Shown piece by piece: positions 23,740 through 36,110 of a stretch of DNA of 64,000 nucleotides (position 1 is the stretch's first letter; the number at the start of each line of letters is the position of its first letter). The stretch comes from Budorcas taxicolor (taxonomy: Eukaryota; Chordata; Mammalia; Artiodactyla; Bovidae): positions 72,070,832 through 72,134,831 of the forward strand of contig NC_068924.1 of the NCBI RefSeq assembly GCF_023091745.1, written 5' to 3'. A program made the translations under genes and the position numbers. The notes under the pieces are model-generated. The model made no database searches. It saw only the letters and a program-made list of their open reading frames with translations, and was not told the origin of the DNA.

Positions 23740-24774
23740 AAATACGTGTTGTCACCCAGGACCTTTGCACTTGCGGCTGCCTCTGCCTGGAGCTGTTCCT
23801 TCCCTTCCTGTGGGTCTTTGCCTAACGTCCCTGTCTAAACAGCACTCCCTGTTGCTCTTATCCTCTGCCCAGCTTGGGTTTTCTTCACAGAAAACCTTAT
23901 CCAGCTCTACTGGTTTATGTATGTTGTTCACTCTCTGTCACCTGCTTTAGGAGGTAAATTACAGAGGGTCACCCCTGTTACGTTGCCTTCTGTGTCTCCA
24001 GCGCCTAGACTGGTGCCTAGCACATGTCAGTGGCTCATTAAATATATGTTGAATGAATAAATAGTGATAATTCATTCCTCCTAGTTGTCCTAAAGGACGC
24101 AGAGGTCATTTACAAATTTTGGTTAAAAACTCCCTGGACACAGAGAGCTGCTTTTTAGATCTGTTTTCCCATGTAAACAGTCAACAAGTAAACCGAGAAG
24201 CAGCTCCTGGACACCTACCGTATACTCAGCCCCCATAAGCTAAAGGGAGGTACAAGCAGAGAGCTGGGCTCTCTTCCTCCAAGGTCTTTACAATCCAGTT
24301 GGGGGTGAGTGCCCAGGTCAGAGAATGCCTCACCTGGGTAGACAGCTGCTCAGAACCTCGAAGGGCATTGTTGGAGCTCGGAAGGGCTGGCGTAGTCAGG
24401 CTTTCTGCAGAAGGGAGCACCTGCAGTGCCCTTTGAAGAGCAGCTTCTGCTGGGTAACTGGCTGGAAGAAGCATGTTCCCCAGAGGGCAACTAAGTGGCA
24501 GCCAGTGGAGTAGCTGGCCCTGCTTGTAGTCAGTAGGATGGGTTGAGTGGGCCAGAGCCAGCAGACCTCAGCATCGTGGCATTCTTCCTCCTCAGGCTCC
24601 CACTCCAGGGCACCTCATACAACCTGGAGACCAGGCCAGACCTACTGGGATCATTAGGATACTGTCGCTGTGTCTCAGGAACCCTGGAGGAGAGCACACA
24701 CTAGGAATCAGGTGAATGCAAGCAGCATGAACGTGGACAAGCCTGAGGAAAATTTGCTGGGCCTCAGTTTGTCA
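23740..24774. other. Intergenic, no gene; L2/MIR-like text near 23930-24060
   Basis: 'tggtgcctagcacatgtcag' and 'ttaaatatatgttgaatgaa' around 23990-24060 are typical of MIR/L2 3' ends. Otherwise nothing is recognised. Confidence 0.5.
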
Positions 24775-24983
24775 TTGTTCAGACACTAAGTTGTGTCCGA
24801 CTCTTTTGCGACCCCATGGACTGTAGCCTGCCAGGCACCTCTGTCCATGGGATTTCCCCAGGCAAGAATATTGGAATGGGTTGCCATTTCCTTCTCCAGG
24901 AGATCTTTGCAACCCTGGGATCGAACCTGCATCTCTTGCATTGGCAGGTAGATTCTTTACCACTGAGCCACCAGGGCAGTCCG
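24775..24983 (-). repeat. Bov-tA SINE
   Basis: Complete minus-strand copy: 'ttgtccgactcttttgcgac'-like text, 'gggatcgaacctgcatctct', and the head 'gagccaccagggcagtcc'. Confidence 0.9.
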
Positions 24984-26685
24984 GGCCCTCAGTTTACCCA
25001 TCTGTAAAATAGGGCCAAGGATCCGTTCCTCACCGTATTGCTGGGAGGCCCAGGATGTGGAACTGTGGATTCGTGTCCGCCAAGAAAGCCCATCATTATA
25101 GACTCCCAGGTTCTGGCCACAAGGGTGCTCGGGTCGGGGTTTTCTCCGGTCGCCCCCTCTCTGGGCCTCCATTTCACTACTATGTATCTCAGAGATGGGT
25201 CGGGGACACTTTGCAGTCTCCTCCCATCCTGCGTTTACTCCGTGCTTGCCAAGCTCCTCTCTCCCAAGTGAATTTGCGTGTGGCCAAGTGGCTACTTAAA
25301 CGCCTAGGGAACTGAAATCAAGGGAGCAACGGTGATACAAGGGAGGTGGGGCTGGGGGGAGGGTGGGAGCTGAGGGCAGCTGGTTCTGTGTCCTTGAGGG
25401 AGGAACTCAGCCTTTGCCCCACCTCCCGCTGCCCACTCCTTGCTTTAAGCCCCACCAGAAACAGGACCCAAGGGCTTTCTACATGAGGCCCAGTCAGACA
25501 CTGGGCTTGCAATCTTGCTCTGCTTTTGCAAGGGAGATGCCCAAAAGAGCTGGGAGGGGAGGGGGGGAGGGGAGGGGAACGACAGGGTTCAGCAAATCTG
25601 AATCTCTGATCCTACCAGGAGGTCTTCTCGTGGTGCTACGCTGGCTGCCCAGCGTTTTTGAGCCTGGGATCCTATCAGAAAAACAGATCCTAGAGGACCC
25701 TAAGAGTGCAGCGGTCATAGGCTTGGGCGGAGATCATACTGCCTGCCCCTAGCGCTGTGCTTGGCTCGTCTGGGTCTACCTAGGGGCGCGCCCTCTGCGG
25801 CTGGCCGGAGAGGGTGGGGCCTTCGCCCATCTTTTCTCTCATCCTCCCATCTCCGCTTTCTCTGCGTCTGCACAGGCCGCCACCCTGAGTTCTCTGCGCC
25901 TGGAGGGAAAATAAGAGTTTAGCGACCCCTCTTGGCGAATCCATGTTACAGCTGTGTTTTCCAAGGGGTCCCAGGGGCAGATGGTGGGAAACCGAGGAGG
26001 TTGGGGCGGGGAAGGAGGGTTTTCCTCTGGGCATGTCTTCGTTCCACCGTCAGCAGGAACCCGGTGACTACAATTGATTGACTGGTTCCTTCATTCCCGT
26101 CCTCGGTCCCTCATCAAATAGTTACCAATAATAGTCAACAAACACTAACTCGAGAACCCCCTCTGTGCCTTCAAAACTAAGAAGCCTGACTGTCCAGAAG
26201 GGGACCCAGACCTTAGATAAGTGTGTTAATTATAGCATTCGTTCATTTTTTTCCGTTGTCCATTCATCCACCCATTCATTCATCCACTCTTTCATTCATT
26301 CCTAAATACTGTTGAGCTCCCCTATGGGTCAAGTACCTGTTCTTTACATTTGAGGAAAACAAAAAAAAAGCAATCAAAGACACTTGCTCTCGTGAAGTTT
26401 ATATTTTAGAAGGGGGTATTGAAAATAGTGCACCTAACAAATAAGCATACAGCACGTTTGAAGGAGAAAAGTGCTATAACATGCAAAAGACAGCATGCGG
26501 GGAATCACTGCAGTGTGGTGGCAGCAGGCGGCAGAATGAGGTCGGTGATCACAGCTGGCCTCCGAGAGAAGGTGATATTTGAGCAAAGATGTGTAGGAGG
26601 TGAGGAGCAGGGCAGGTATCTCCGGGGAACAGAGGTCCAGGTGTTGGAACCCAGCTAGAGCAAAGGCTAGGAGGCACTGCTGTGT
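24984..26685. other. Intergenic, no gene; poly-G tract at 25544-25579
   Basis: The plus strand has a run of G blocks separated by single As at 25544-25579. Ancient repeat-like text is present at 26400-26680. No exon is recognised. Confidence 0.5.
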
Positions 26686-26843
26686 TTTGTTCAGTTCAGT
26701 TCAGTCGCTCAGTCGTGTCCAACTCTTTGCGACCCCATGGACTGCAGCACGCAAGGCCTCCCTGTCCATCACCAACTCCCGGAGTTTACCCAAACTCATG
26801 TCCATCGAGTTGGTGATGCCATCCAGCCATCTCATCCTCTATG
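26686..26843 (-). repeat. BovB/ART2A 3' fragment
   Basis: 'tcagttcagtcgctcagtcg', 'ccatcaccaactcccggagt' and 'gatgccatccagccatctca' mark the reverse-complement 3' end. Confidence 0.88.
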
Positions 26844-26929
26844 TTTTGTACTGTAGGCATAAGCAGAGAGGATGCAGGCTGGGGCCCCTGCATCCTGCCT
26901 AAGTCAGGGAGGAAGTGTCCTTAGAGGAG

Positions 26930-27560
26930 GTGACACGCAGGTGTTGCTGGCCAAAATCTTGGCTTCCTCTGCCCATCGAAGCTGAGTAAAAAATACGGAG
27001 ACAGAGTTTGGAGGAAACTGAAAGATAGCTTTAATTCTCAGCCGGTGGAGAGGAGAAACCAGTAGGCTCATGCCTCAAGAACTGTGCCCCTCTGTCAAGC
27101 CACGAGGAGTCTAGGGGCTGGTATAAGGCAAGGGCTCGCAGTCAGGGGTCGGTGATGAGGAACAGAGGTGATAGGATCTTGATTTCTTCCTCTTGCATCG
27201 TTTCAAAGACAGTCATAGCCTGGCGTCAGTAACCCAATAATTGAGTCTGGCATTTGGTGGCTCTGTGGCCTTCTTTCTGATACATGACTACAAGGGGAAG
27301 GATGTTGAAAGGGTAAGCACCAGATACAGGATATATTTAGCATACAGTCAAGAGAAAAAATGTGAATTGTAGCTCTTGCAGAGTTACGGAGCAGGAAAGC
27401 AAGCTTTGTTCCAGACATGCAGAGTTAGGAGCAATTGAAGTAAAAAAACTAGGAATGTTCAAACCTGCTCACTGTTCTATCTATTTTCTTTGTTCTCTGG
27501 AAAGGGAAAGAGAAAAACTCATTCCTCTTTTTTCATTTTCACTGTAACACAGGCACGGAC
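26930..27560. other. Unassigned block, possibly an antisense LTR remnant
   Basis: The text around 27010-27130 ('gatagctttaattctcagcc', 'ggagaggagaaaccagtagg', 'aggcaagggctcgcagtcag') has the feel of a ruminant ERV LTR or internal piece in antisense. I cannot assign a family, and no retroviral coding sequence is seen. Confidence 0.25.
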
Positions 27561-28235
27561 TTGAAGGAGAAGCAGAAGTCTGCCAAGTGGCTGGGTCTGT
27601 GAAACGTTTTCTGAGCGGAGGGAACAGCATGTGCGAAGGCCTAGAGGAATGAGAGATGGTGGTGAGTGGGCCAGGAGAGTTACAGGAGGCTCAGCTTTCA
27701 GCTTTGCTTCTGTTTGTTGACCCTCAGGGAAGGCAGACTAGGAGCTCCAAATGTGTGGTGCTCATTCAAGTACACCATTCCCATCCATCACCCTTCGTGA
27801 GGTCGGTTTCCTCTCCCTTCATCAAAGAGAAACCGAAGACCAGAAAAGCTTGGGTGGGTTTACCAAGGACACACAGGCAGGTAGGGCTGAGAAGACTGGA
27901 CCAGCAACCCCCCACCCCTGGTCATCACTCCAGTGCTTCCTCGTCAAGCTGTCTGTCCTGCCCTCGGTGAACCCACTGCAGCCTGCTCGCAATTGTGGCC
28001 TCAGAGGTTAGTAGCTCACTTGTGTTTTAATTGAGATTTGCTTGCTGATGTTGCCAAGTATTCAAATCACCTGACAGTCCTGAGGGTCTACCCAGGCTCA
28101 GACCCTCGCCCACTTCCCAGCCCTCTCCTCCTTGCGAGCTCTCCAGGTGACGCCGATGCCTCCAGAGACTGAGAGCTACAGCTCCCAAGTGTGGCTCTCA
28201 CAGGCGTGGGGGCTGCTGAGCCCTGCACCGTAATA
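27561..28235. other. Intergenic, no gene recognised
   Basis: Unique-looking sequence. The frame at 27656-27970 has no recognisable domain. Confidence 0.5.
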
Positions 28236-28456
28236 GTTCAAAGAAAGGCCATGTTATTCTCAACTTTTGGAGGAATCTGCATGCTGTTTTTCACTGTGGC
28301 TGTGCCAATTTACACTCCACTTCTGGGTTTATTCAAAGAAAATGAAAACACTAATTTGTAAAGATACACGAATGTTCATTGCAGGGTTACATATAATAGG
28401 CAAGATATGGAAGCAACCCAAGTTCCATCAATGGATGAATAGGTAAAGAAAATGTG

Positions 28457-28458
<2 letters not shown>

Positions 28459-28502
<44 letters not shown>
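28459..28502. repeat. (AC)22 microsatellite
   Basis: A pure dinucleotide run of 22 units, grown from a 'gtggtacac' phrase of the host L1. Confidence 0.95.
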
Positions 28503-28503
<1 letters not shown>

Positions 28504-28566
28504 GGAATACTACTCAGCCGTAAAAAAGATGAGATCTGTCCATTTTCAACAACATGGACGGACCTT

Positions 28567-28793
28567 AGGGGCTTCCTAGGTGGCTCAGTGGTGAAGAATC
28601 TGCCTGCTAGTGCAGAAAACACAAGAGATGTGCATTCGATCCCTGGGTCAGGAATGTCCCCTGGAGGAGGAAATGGCAACCCACTCCAGTATTCTTGCCT
28701 GGAAAATCCCATGGACAGAGGAGCCTGGCTGTCTGCAGTCCAGGGAGGTCACAAAAGAGTCAGACACGACTTCGGAATAGAGCACGTGTGCAC
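28567..28793 (+). repeat. Bov-tA SINE inside L1
   Basis: The head 'gcttcctaggtggctcagtg' and the full body are present. Flanking L1 text is repeated on both sides ('atggacggacctt' at 28554-28566 and 'ttggatggacctt' at 28794-28806), consistent with a target-site duplication. Confidence 0.9.
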
Positions 28794-29159
28794 TTGGATG
28801 GACCTTGAGGGTATCATGTGAAGTGAAATAGATGGAAAAAGACAAATACTATATGATTTCACTCATAGGTGGAATATAAGAAACAAAAACCAAAATAGAT
28901 GAACAAGACCAAACCAAATGAAACAAACGTAGATACAGAGAACAGAGTAAAGGTTATTAGAGGGGAAGGATGGGAGTGGGGTGTGAGTAAAGGGTATTAA
29001 CTGTGTGGTGATGGAGGGAAACTAAATTTTTGGTGGAGAGCATGCAGTAAGTGTATACGGAAGTTGAAATATAATGTTGTACATGTGAAACTTATATAAT
29101 GTTATAAACCAATGTTACCTCAATTTAAAGTAAATAATTTAAAAAATTTTGTAAAAAGA

Positions 29160-29608
29160 AAGGCCATATTAGGTAATTAAGAGCACCTGAGGGAGATCCC
29201 CTTGGAAAGGACAAGGTGGAGGTTGTTGCCCTTGAAACCCTTAAAAGCAGAGCGTGCAGGCCCAAAGCAGTAAGCAGGCTGAGAGGAGCACGCGGTGGAG
29301 CGGTCTCTGAGGCTCCCAACGATTAAAGGATTTTGACCAGAGCAGAAATGAGTGGAAACAAGGAGAGTGGTAAGAGCATGGTGGTTGGGTTGGAAGCCAC
29401 GGATGTGGACTGAAACGGAGCTTCACCTGGACCCTCCAGTGGGGTGGGGCCAGCGATGGACTTTGGGGCTTATGGATTCCTGATAGTGAGTGCCAGGCTT
29501 TGAGGGTGTGTGTACCCTTCCAGCAAGCATCCTCGGGAAGGGATGGTTAAGAGGGCAGTGGAGCCTGGGGTTTGTAGACTTGGATTTCAAGCCCCCCCCT
29601 TACCCATC
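29160..29608. other. Intergenic, no gene recognised
   Basis: Nothing recognisable; ancient-repeat-like wording only. Confidence 0.5.
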
Positions 29609-29862
29609 CTGCTGCTGCTGCTAAGTCGCTTCAGTCGTGCCCGACTCTGTGCAACCCCATAGACGGCAGTCCACCAGGCTTCCTCATCCCTGGGATTTTC
29701 CAGGCAAGAACACTGGAGTGGGTTGCCATTTCCTTCTCCAATTCATGAAAGTGAAAAGTGAAAGTGAAGTTACTCAGTCGTGTCCCACTCTTAGCAACCC
29801 CATGGACTGCAGCCTTCTAGGCTCCTCCATCCAGGGGATTTTCCAGACAAGGGTACTTTCCC
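29609..29862 (-). repeat. Bov-A2 dimeric SINE
   Basis: Two Bov-A units in minus orientation are joined by the linker 'catgaaagtgaaaagtgaaa'. It begins with the (GCT)n tract 'gctgctgctgctaagtcgct'. Confidence 0.9.
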
Positions 29863-29976
29863 ATCCTACTTGTTTGAATTAACCTCCTGCCTTCGAGCCT
29901 CCTGTTTTTAAGCCTCTTCCTTTAAGCCTTACCTGTAAAGTGAGCCTAATGGTGGTACCCTCCTCATTTGTTATTT

Positions 29977-30165
29977 TTGTTAGTTGCTCAGTTGTGTCCA
30001 AGTCTTTGTGGCCCCATGGATTGTAGCACACCAGGCTCCTCTGTCCATGGAATTCTCCAGGCAGAAATACTGGAGTGGGTTGTCATTCCTTTCTCCAGAG
30101 GATCTTCCAGATCCAGGGATTGAACCCAGGTCTCCTGCATTGTAGGTAGATTCTTTACCCTCCTA
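29977..30165 (-). repeat. Bov-tA SINE, head truncated
   Basis: Minus-strand body 'tagttgctcagttgtgtcca' to 'gtaggtagattctttaccct'. The final head motif is missing. Confidence 0.85.
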
Positions 30166-30710
30166 ATAGAGCCACTTTGAGGATTACATTGGGCGGTGTA
30201 TACAAAGAACCCAGACAACAGCCTGGCTCAAGGCAGTACCCAGTATAAACTGTGATTGATAATGTTGTGGTTTCGAAGGGCCTGTGACTCCCCAAAACTT
30301 GCACCATTCAAACTCAGGCTGGCTATATTAGGGGATTGTGTTAAATTCAATAGGCTATTATAAATTATGTCCTTATTCACCCAATCTGCAAATTGTGGAT
30401 AACTCTCAACTCCTAGCAGCCAGGATGAAGTGGAAATAAAGCTGCCTGTGGCTGGGGCTTCTGGGCAGTCACTAAGCTCTCTCGTTGGGTAGGTGGCCTG
30501 GGTTGAAAACGCTGGTCTAAGTTCGTCTTATTTTTGGTGCATGCGCTTCCTCTTTTTTTCCTTGACTAAGTTAGCTACGCTTGCATCTCTCAAGAACCGT
30601 CTTTTCATTTTCTTCTAGTATAGTCTACCAAAGTCTAGCCAGTGTATGTGTGCCACATGGGTGTAGCTGTGTTCCAATAAAACTTTATTTACAGACAGGT
30701 GAACTGAGGG
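30166..30710. other. Intergenic; hAT-derived scrap near 30640-30700
   Basis: 'gttccaataaaactttattt' at 30670-30690 matches the end of the element at 35916-36110. Otherwise nothing is recognised. Confidence 0.45.
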
Positions 30711-30711
30711 T

Positions 30712-30829
30712 ACTTCCCTGGTTCAATGGTTAAGACATCACTCTTCCACTGCAGGGGTCATGGGTTCAATCCCTGGTTAGGGAATTAAGATCCCTGCATG
30801 CTAAACAGCCAAAGGGGGGAAAAAAAAAT
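30712..30829 (+). repeat. CHR SINE
   Basis: The plus-strand copy runs from 'acttccctggttcaatggtt' through 'gggttcaatccctggttagg' to a G/A-rich tail. Confidence 0.85.
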
Positions 30830-30839
30830 GAAATGGGGT

Positions 30840-32600
30840 CCTAGTCTATAAGTATACTAAACTCTTTTGTAAAGCATCTGTTAATTCTTTTGTGTCTTCC
30901 AAGTAGCCGTTAGTAATCTGTAGATAGTGTTAACTCAATTTCCTATTTTTAACTCTAATTTCTTTCCTTGTCTGATATTTTTGGCTGAGACCTCTGGTGA
31001 AATGTTAGGTGTTTTACAGTGACCATGGGCAACCTTATCTCTTGTTCAGGATTTCAAACCCTTTGGTTTCTCAGCTAAGTTGGAGGCTGGCTTTTTGGCT
31101 GAGAGATGTCTTATGTTAAAGAGGTGGCCATTCATTGTATTAAGTTGTTTAAATCAAGAATGGGTGTCTAATTTTGTCAGATGTCTTTATAGCATCTATA
31201 GATCAAGTGACTTTTATTCCCTTAGGATCTACTAATGAAAAGTTAATAGAAGTCATAGAATTGAACTTCCATTCTCAATATGACCCCACGTGGTCAAAAG
31301 GTTATTTTATTATGCTGCTGGATTCTGCTTGCTAGGTGCTATTCAGTTTTAAGTATTGATAATCTAATCATTTGTCCATAGATTTGTCCGTAGTTCTTCA
31401 TATAAAATTCATCAAGTCTAGATATCATTGTTTATTTGATTATGAAATGTGGATTTTCCTTTTCTCTAGCTTAATAGCACTGGAATAATATACTCCTTTA
31501 TATCTATGATGACATTTCCTTATGAGACCCACTGGGCCAGATATTCTCCAAGAGACCTAACTCTTTGATAATGTCTATGGAAACTGATTTGCTTAAGATT
31601 TTATTTCTTATCTGGGACTGTGAATAATTAACTACATTTTTAAACTAGATTATCCATTTTTTTCAGACTTAATCATATCCACTAGAACAGAGCAAAACAG
31701 TCTCTAGCTCATCTTATTTCAGTGCATGTGCTTTCTCTTATTTTTCTTGACTAAGTTAGCTATGCTTGTCTCTCAAGAACTGTCGCTTTGTTTTTTCTAC
31801 TATAAATTAATCATGCAAATATCCCTCTGCATAGTTGGGGCCTGTTCCCATAGTGGTCTTTACACTGGAAGGGCTCACATTGGAGATAAACTTATTTAGC
31901 TATTTATAATCTAATAGAGCCTTAAATTGGGCTTCCCAGATGGCTCAGTGGTAAAGAAACTGCCTGTAATGCAGGAGACTTGGACTTGATCCCTGAGCTG
32001 GGACGATCTCCTGGAGAAGGAAATGGTCACCCACTCCAGTATTCTTGCCTGGGCAATCCCATGGAGAGAGGAAGCTGATGGACACAACTTAGTGACTAAA
32101 CAGCAACAATAAAGCCTTAAATTAGCTATACCTGCATTTTAAAAACCTACTTAAATACAGCAAAATTCATAAGAGTACACCTTGAGCTTTGACATATGGT
32201 CAAAGCTGTGAAACCATCACCCTGTTAAGATATGTCAATATCATCTCCCTAGAAAGTTTCCTGCATCCCATCACAGTCAACTTCCCAACCTCCTCTCCAG
32301 GGAGCTGCTGTTCTGACTTCTATCATTACCAATTACTTTCAGTTGCCCTGTAAGTAGAACTGTACCGTATGGACCTTGTCTGGTTTCTTTCACTCAGTTG
32401 GCTTTAGCTTTTAAAGGTGAACCTACTTGCTCTGATTAGTAGTGTCTGTCCTCTTCCACCTCTCGCTACTTGCCCTAATTAGTAGGTCCTCCGCAGTAAA
32501 TCCAACCCCTCTAGTGGGAGAAATTGGTACTGCCTGTCGCAGTGGAGATGTGTGATGGCTACAAGATTCCAGATTGGGAGTTATTCCCTTTCAGCATATT
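30840..32600 (-). repeat. Old antisense L1 blocks
   Basis: Degraded reverse-complement L1 ORF2 text runs through 30840-31920 (for example 'ttatctcttgttcaggattt' and 'ttattatgctgctggattct'). L1 3'-UTR text follows at 32140-32420 ('aaaccatcaccctgttaaga'). A Bov-tA splits the block at 31928-32112. No gene is seen. Confidence 0.55.
31928..32112 (+). repeat. Bov-tA SINE
   Basis: It runs from 'gcttcccagatggctcagtg' to 'agtgactaaacagcaacaat'. 'agccttaaatt' borders both ends (31918-31928 and 32112-32122), consistent with a target-site duplication. Confidence 0.9.
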
Positions 32601-33261
32601 GACAATAGAATATCACTAACTTCAGGTTTCCGCTGTTGCTAATACCAGCTTTTGATCTGTGGTTCCTTTTAAGATAACTTTTTTTCTTGGCTGCTTTTGA
32701 AATGTTTCTTTGTCTTATATTTTTTTGTTGCTTCACAAAGAAGCTACATATATATATAATTATATAATTTATCCTAATTTTCATTTTTACCCTTCTTGAT
32801 GCTATGCTTTGGTGCCTGGTTATTTGGCACTGATGAAACACCTGATTCAAATTGCTTCTCTTCTGCCCCATTTTCTCTTCCTTTGGGGCTCCGAGTGAGT
32901 ATGTATATGTGTATGTATACCTTAGATTTTACATCTTTTATGTCTCTTCTGTGTCTTCATGCCACATTCTAGAAAGTTTTCTCCAGCCTCTCTTTCCAGG
33001 TCGCCAACTTTCTCTTTAGTTGTATCTAATATGCCATTAAGCCTTTTCCATTGAGGCTTTAAGTTTTCAATAATTGTGTTTTAACAAAATCTCCTGTTTC
33101 CTTTAGATCTATCATTTTAACAACTTTTAATTTTTGTCAAGTTCCAGGCTTGGGTTTTATCTCCTTGAACAGAAAAGCAATGTTTTTACAGTTGACTCCT
33201 GGCACCTCAAGTCTAGTCGGTCCTCGCTGTCTCTGCTGGTTTTAGCTCATGCTATTGATTC
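32601..33261. other. Intergenic, A/T-rich, no gene recognised
   Basis: It contains a short (TA)n patch at 32748-32768 and old L1-like wording at 32920-33120. Confidence 0.5.
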
Positions 33262-33368
33262 ATTGTCCAGTACTCTTGCCTGGAAAATCCCATGGATGGA
33301 GGAGCCTGGTGGGCTACAGTCCATGGGGTCGCTAAGAATCGGACATGACTGAAGCGACTTAGCAGCGC
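33262..33368 (+). repeat. Bov-A monomer SINE
   Basis: 'ccagtactcttgcctggaaa' to 'gactgaagcgacttagcagc'. Confidence 0.85.
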
Positions 33369-33567
33369 ACATTATGTGATGTGAATGTGCACAGACCAGG
33401 CTGGAGTCTGTGCTAGCACTGGTTTCCTGCCAGGTCACTCTCTTCTCAGGAGTTCTAGGCTACCATCAGAAGGCTGAGGCTTAAACTTGGTTTTATTATG
33501 GGACATTAGAAGTTCCTTGCCTTCATGGAGTCTCAATTTTACTTCCATTTGAGGTAAGTATTAGGAT

Positions 33568-33755
33568 TCCCTGGTAGCCCAGCTGGTAAAGAATCTGCCT
33601 GCAACGTGGGAGACCTGGCTTCAATCCCTAGATTGAGAAGAGCCTCTGGAGAAGGGAACAGCTACCCAGTCCAGTATTCTGGCCTGGAGAGTTCCACGGA
33701 CTGCATAGTCCTTGGGGTTGCAGAGTTGGACACAAGAAGTGACTTTCTCACCTGG
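33568..33755 (+). repeat. Bov-tA SINE
   Basis: 'attccctggtagcccagctg' to 'agttggacacaagaagtgac'. Confidence 0.88.
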
Positions 33756-35915
33756 TATGAGTAACTGGTGCCCAGACAGGAGAGAGAATTCTTCCAACAT
33801 CCTACAGTTGGTGAGTGGTAACAGAATCTAGACTTCTCAAGGCTGCTTTTACCTGAGTTTTCAGTTTTGCAACTTGTATTTAGGGATCTATACCCCCAAA
33901 CACCTTGCTTCCCATGCACATGAGGAAGACTTGATGATCATTATCATTGTATACTAATTATTATGTAGTAATCTTAATTACTACATTGAGAAGGAAGAAT
34001 CTCAATTAGGTTAGGGTACTGAGACACCAGGGAAGGCTGATGCATGGCAAGGGGAAGGAAGGCCAGATGGCAGATTGAACTAGAAGGGCTTGTAGGGTAC
34101 TAGAGAAAGAGGCAGAAGTATCCTGGTATAAATGGTATACCCATGTACTGGCATCCCAAATGAACAGGAGACTAGCTTCCTAGTTCATTCCCCATTCTCA
34201 GTTTTTACTGTTTAAGATCTGTCTTTCAACTCTTATCAGAGGGTAACAGCTGGGCTGGTTCTGAGATTCTGCTTTTATAGAAATCCCCTGTGTATGCTTT
34301 GGCAGGAAAATGGTTTAAAGGTGAGAAATACTGAAACTATGAGTGTAGCCAAGATTGAGAGTTTGTGTATCCTGACACCAGACAATTTAGGGCTGAGATT
34401 TGGGGACATTATGGCCTTTGTGGAACAATGTCAGTCACAATAGACTTTTCTTATAGAAAAGACCAGTCTTGGTGGAGGTCTGACTTCTTGGTTTTCCCTC
34501 AGCCTTGCTGCATACTCACTACCTTATCAGAAAATACATTTTCCAGGAAAATATACCTTTTGCAGTTACTTGCCTTGGCCCCTGCCTGGAGAGCTCTAAT
34601 TCCAGCCAGTCTCCCTCCTCCAGTGCCTGTTGGGCCACGCTGACCTCTGGTTTCCTGCCCCTGCCTGACCCGTTTCCTGTGAGCCTGAGGTCCCTGACTG
34701 AGGGCTGGGTGGATGGAAGGATGCTGAGGGCCACCCATGTTCCTGGAGGACAGTGTGACCTTCTCAGCCCCAGAGTTGAGAGCCCCATTGCAATGGCCCT
34801 GTTGCTTCTAGGGGATGGAGCTTGGCCCAGAGCAAAGCTTTTGCTTGTGAAACAAGTATTTGTCCAGGAATAAGAAAAATTTGTTCAATTTCTATCTAAA
34901 CATTATGTTTCTAATAGCGGTGAGAGAAGTTCTCTGTATTACTGATGAAAGGTTGGCTTCCTAAGTCAAGACTCGGTACCTGTTTGTCCCGTGGCTTCAT
35001 CCGACTGTCGCTCCATCTTTCATAGCTTACAGTCTCCAGTCGTGGCTTATCTCCACGGAGTCAGCCACATCCCTGGGGTTGCGCCTCTCCTGCTAGTTCC
35101 CTGTACGCCAGGTGGTGTGCTAAGGACATGATGGGGAAGGCTGACCGGGGCAGATACTGAACAAGTAACAAAATGAAGTGTCATTACAGAGAAGTAGAAG
35201 TTGTCATGGAAATATCACAAGCAGACTAAAGACGGTTTAGAGAGGTTGGGCCGAGTGTCCAGTATTTTGACGTGCTGGTCCCACAAACTGTAAAAGAAGT
35301 AACAAGGTTTTGCATATGTGGGGGGTGTAATGTAGAAAAACTTAGAAGATGGCATTTGATGGAAGGTGTGTAAGTCTAGATTTTTAGAAAAAGGGATCTC
35401 AGTGACTGAGGATATGAGGATTATTTTACAATGAATGAGAGGCAGCGGTCAGCCTCACATTGTCATACCTCCTGGCTTCTTAATATTTGATTTTTTTTAT
35501 TCTTCGATGCTTTACAAAGGTGTACAAAGTCTTATCCAGCATTTGGACTTCTTTTCAGACAGAAGGTTGGGCTGAATAGTTAAAGGTTCAGAACGTATAG
35601 TCCTAGGAACTTTGTTAGAATTGCAAATTACTCAGGCTCCACCCCAAAACCCCTGAAAGAAAGTCCAGTGATGAAGACTAGCACTGTGTCCTTACAAACC
35701 CTCTAAGTGATTCTGGTGGACTTTAAAATTCGAGAATCATGTATCTTGCCCATGGTTACTGGTGATGGATGTCCAAGGCAGCTGTCACTGTGAGCAGGTT
35801 GACGGTATTTATAGGAAGTGATACAAAGTAGGAGGATGGAAGAAATGAGTTTTGAACATCTGGTATGACCAACTTGGAAAAATGGAAAAATGAAAGGAAC
35901 GATGTTCTAGAACAA
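33756..35915. other. Intergenic, no gene recognised
   Basis: Unique-looking sequence. Frames at 34505-34873 (plus) and 34499-34788 (minus) lie on the same DNA and neither resembles a known protein. No promoter or exon is supportable. Confidence 0.5.
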
Positions 35916-36110
35916 GCCTTGGCAAACTTTTTCTGTAACAGGCCAGATAGTAGCTCTATTAGGTGTTATGAGCCATACGGTCTGTGTTACAACTTTTCAG
36001 CTCTGCTGTTGAAGCACAAAGGCAAATATAGATAACACATAAACAAGAGACCATGACTATGCTCCAATAAAACTTTATTTACAAAGACAAATGGAAGGCT
36101 GGGCAGTAGT
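35916..36110 (-). mobile_element. Old DNA transposon remnant (hAT-like)
   Basis: The text runs from 'ccttggcaaactttttctgt' to 'ccaataaaactttatttaca' and reads as a well-known mammalian MER-type element in antisense. The family name is not assigned. Confidence 0.55.

Larger units (their letters stand above)
28240..29155 (+). repeat. Artiodactyl L1 3' end, interrupted by a microsatellite and a SINE
   Basis: ORF2 end and 3' UTR text: 'caacccaagttccatcaatg', 'ggaatactactcagccgtaa', 'atactatatgatttcactca', 'tataaaccaatgttacctca'. The L1 is split by (CA)22 at 28459-28502 and by a Bov-tA at 28567-28795. Confidence 0.85.
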
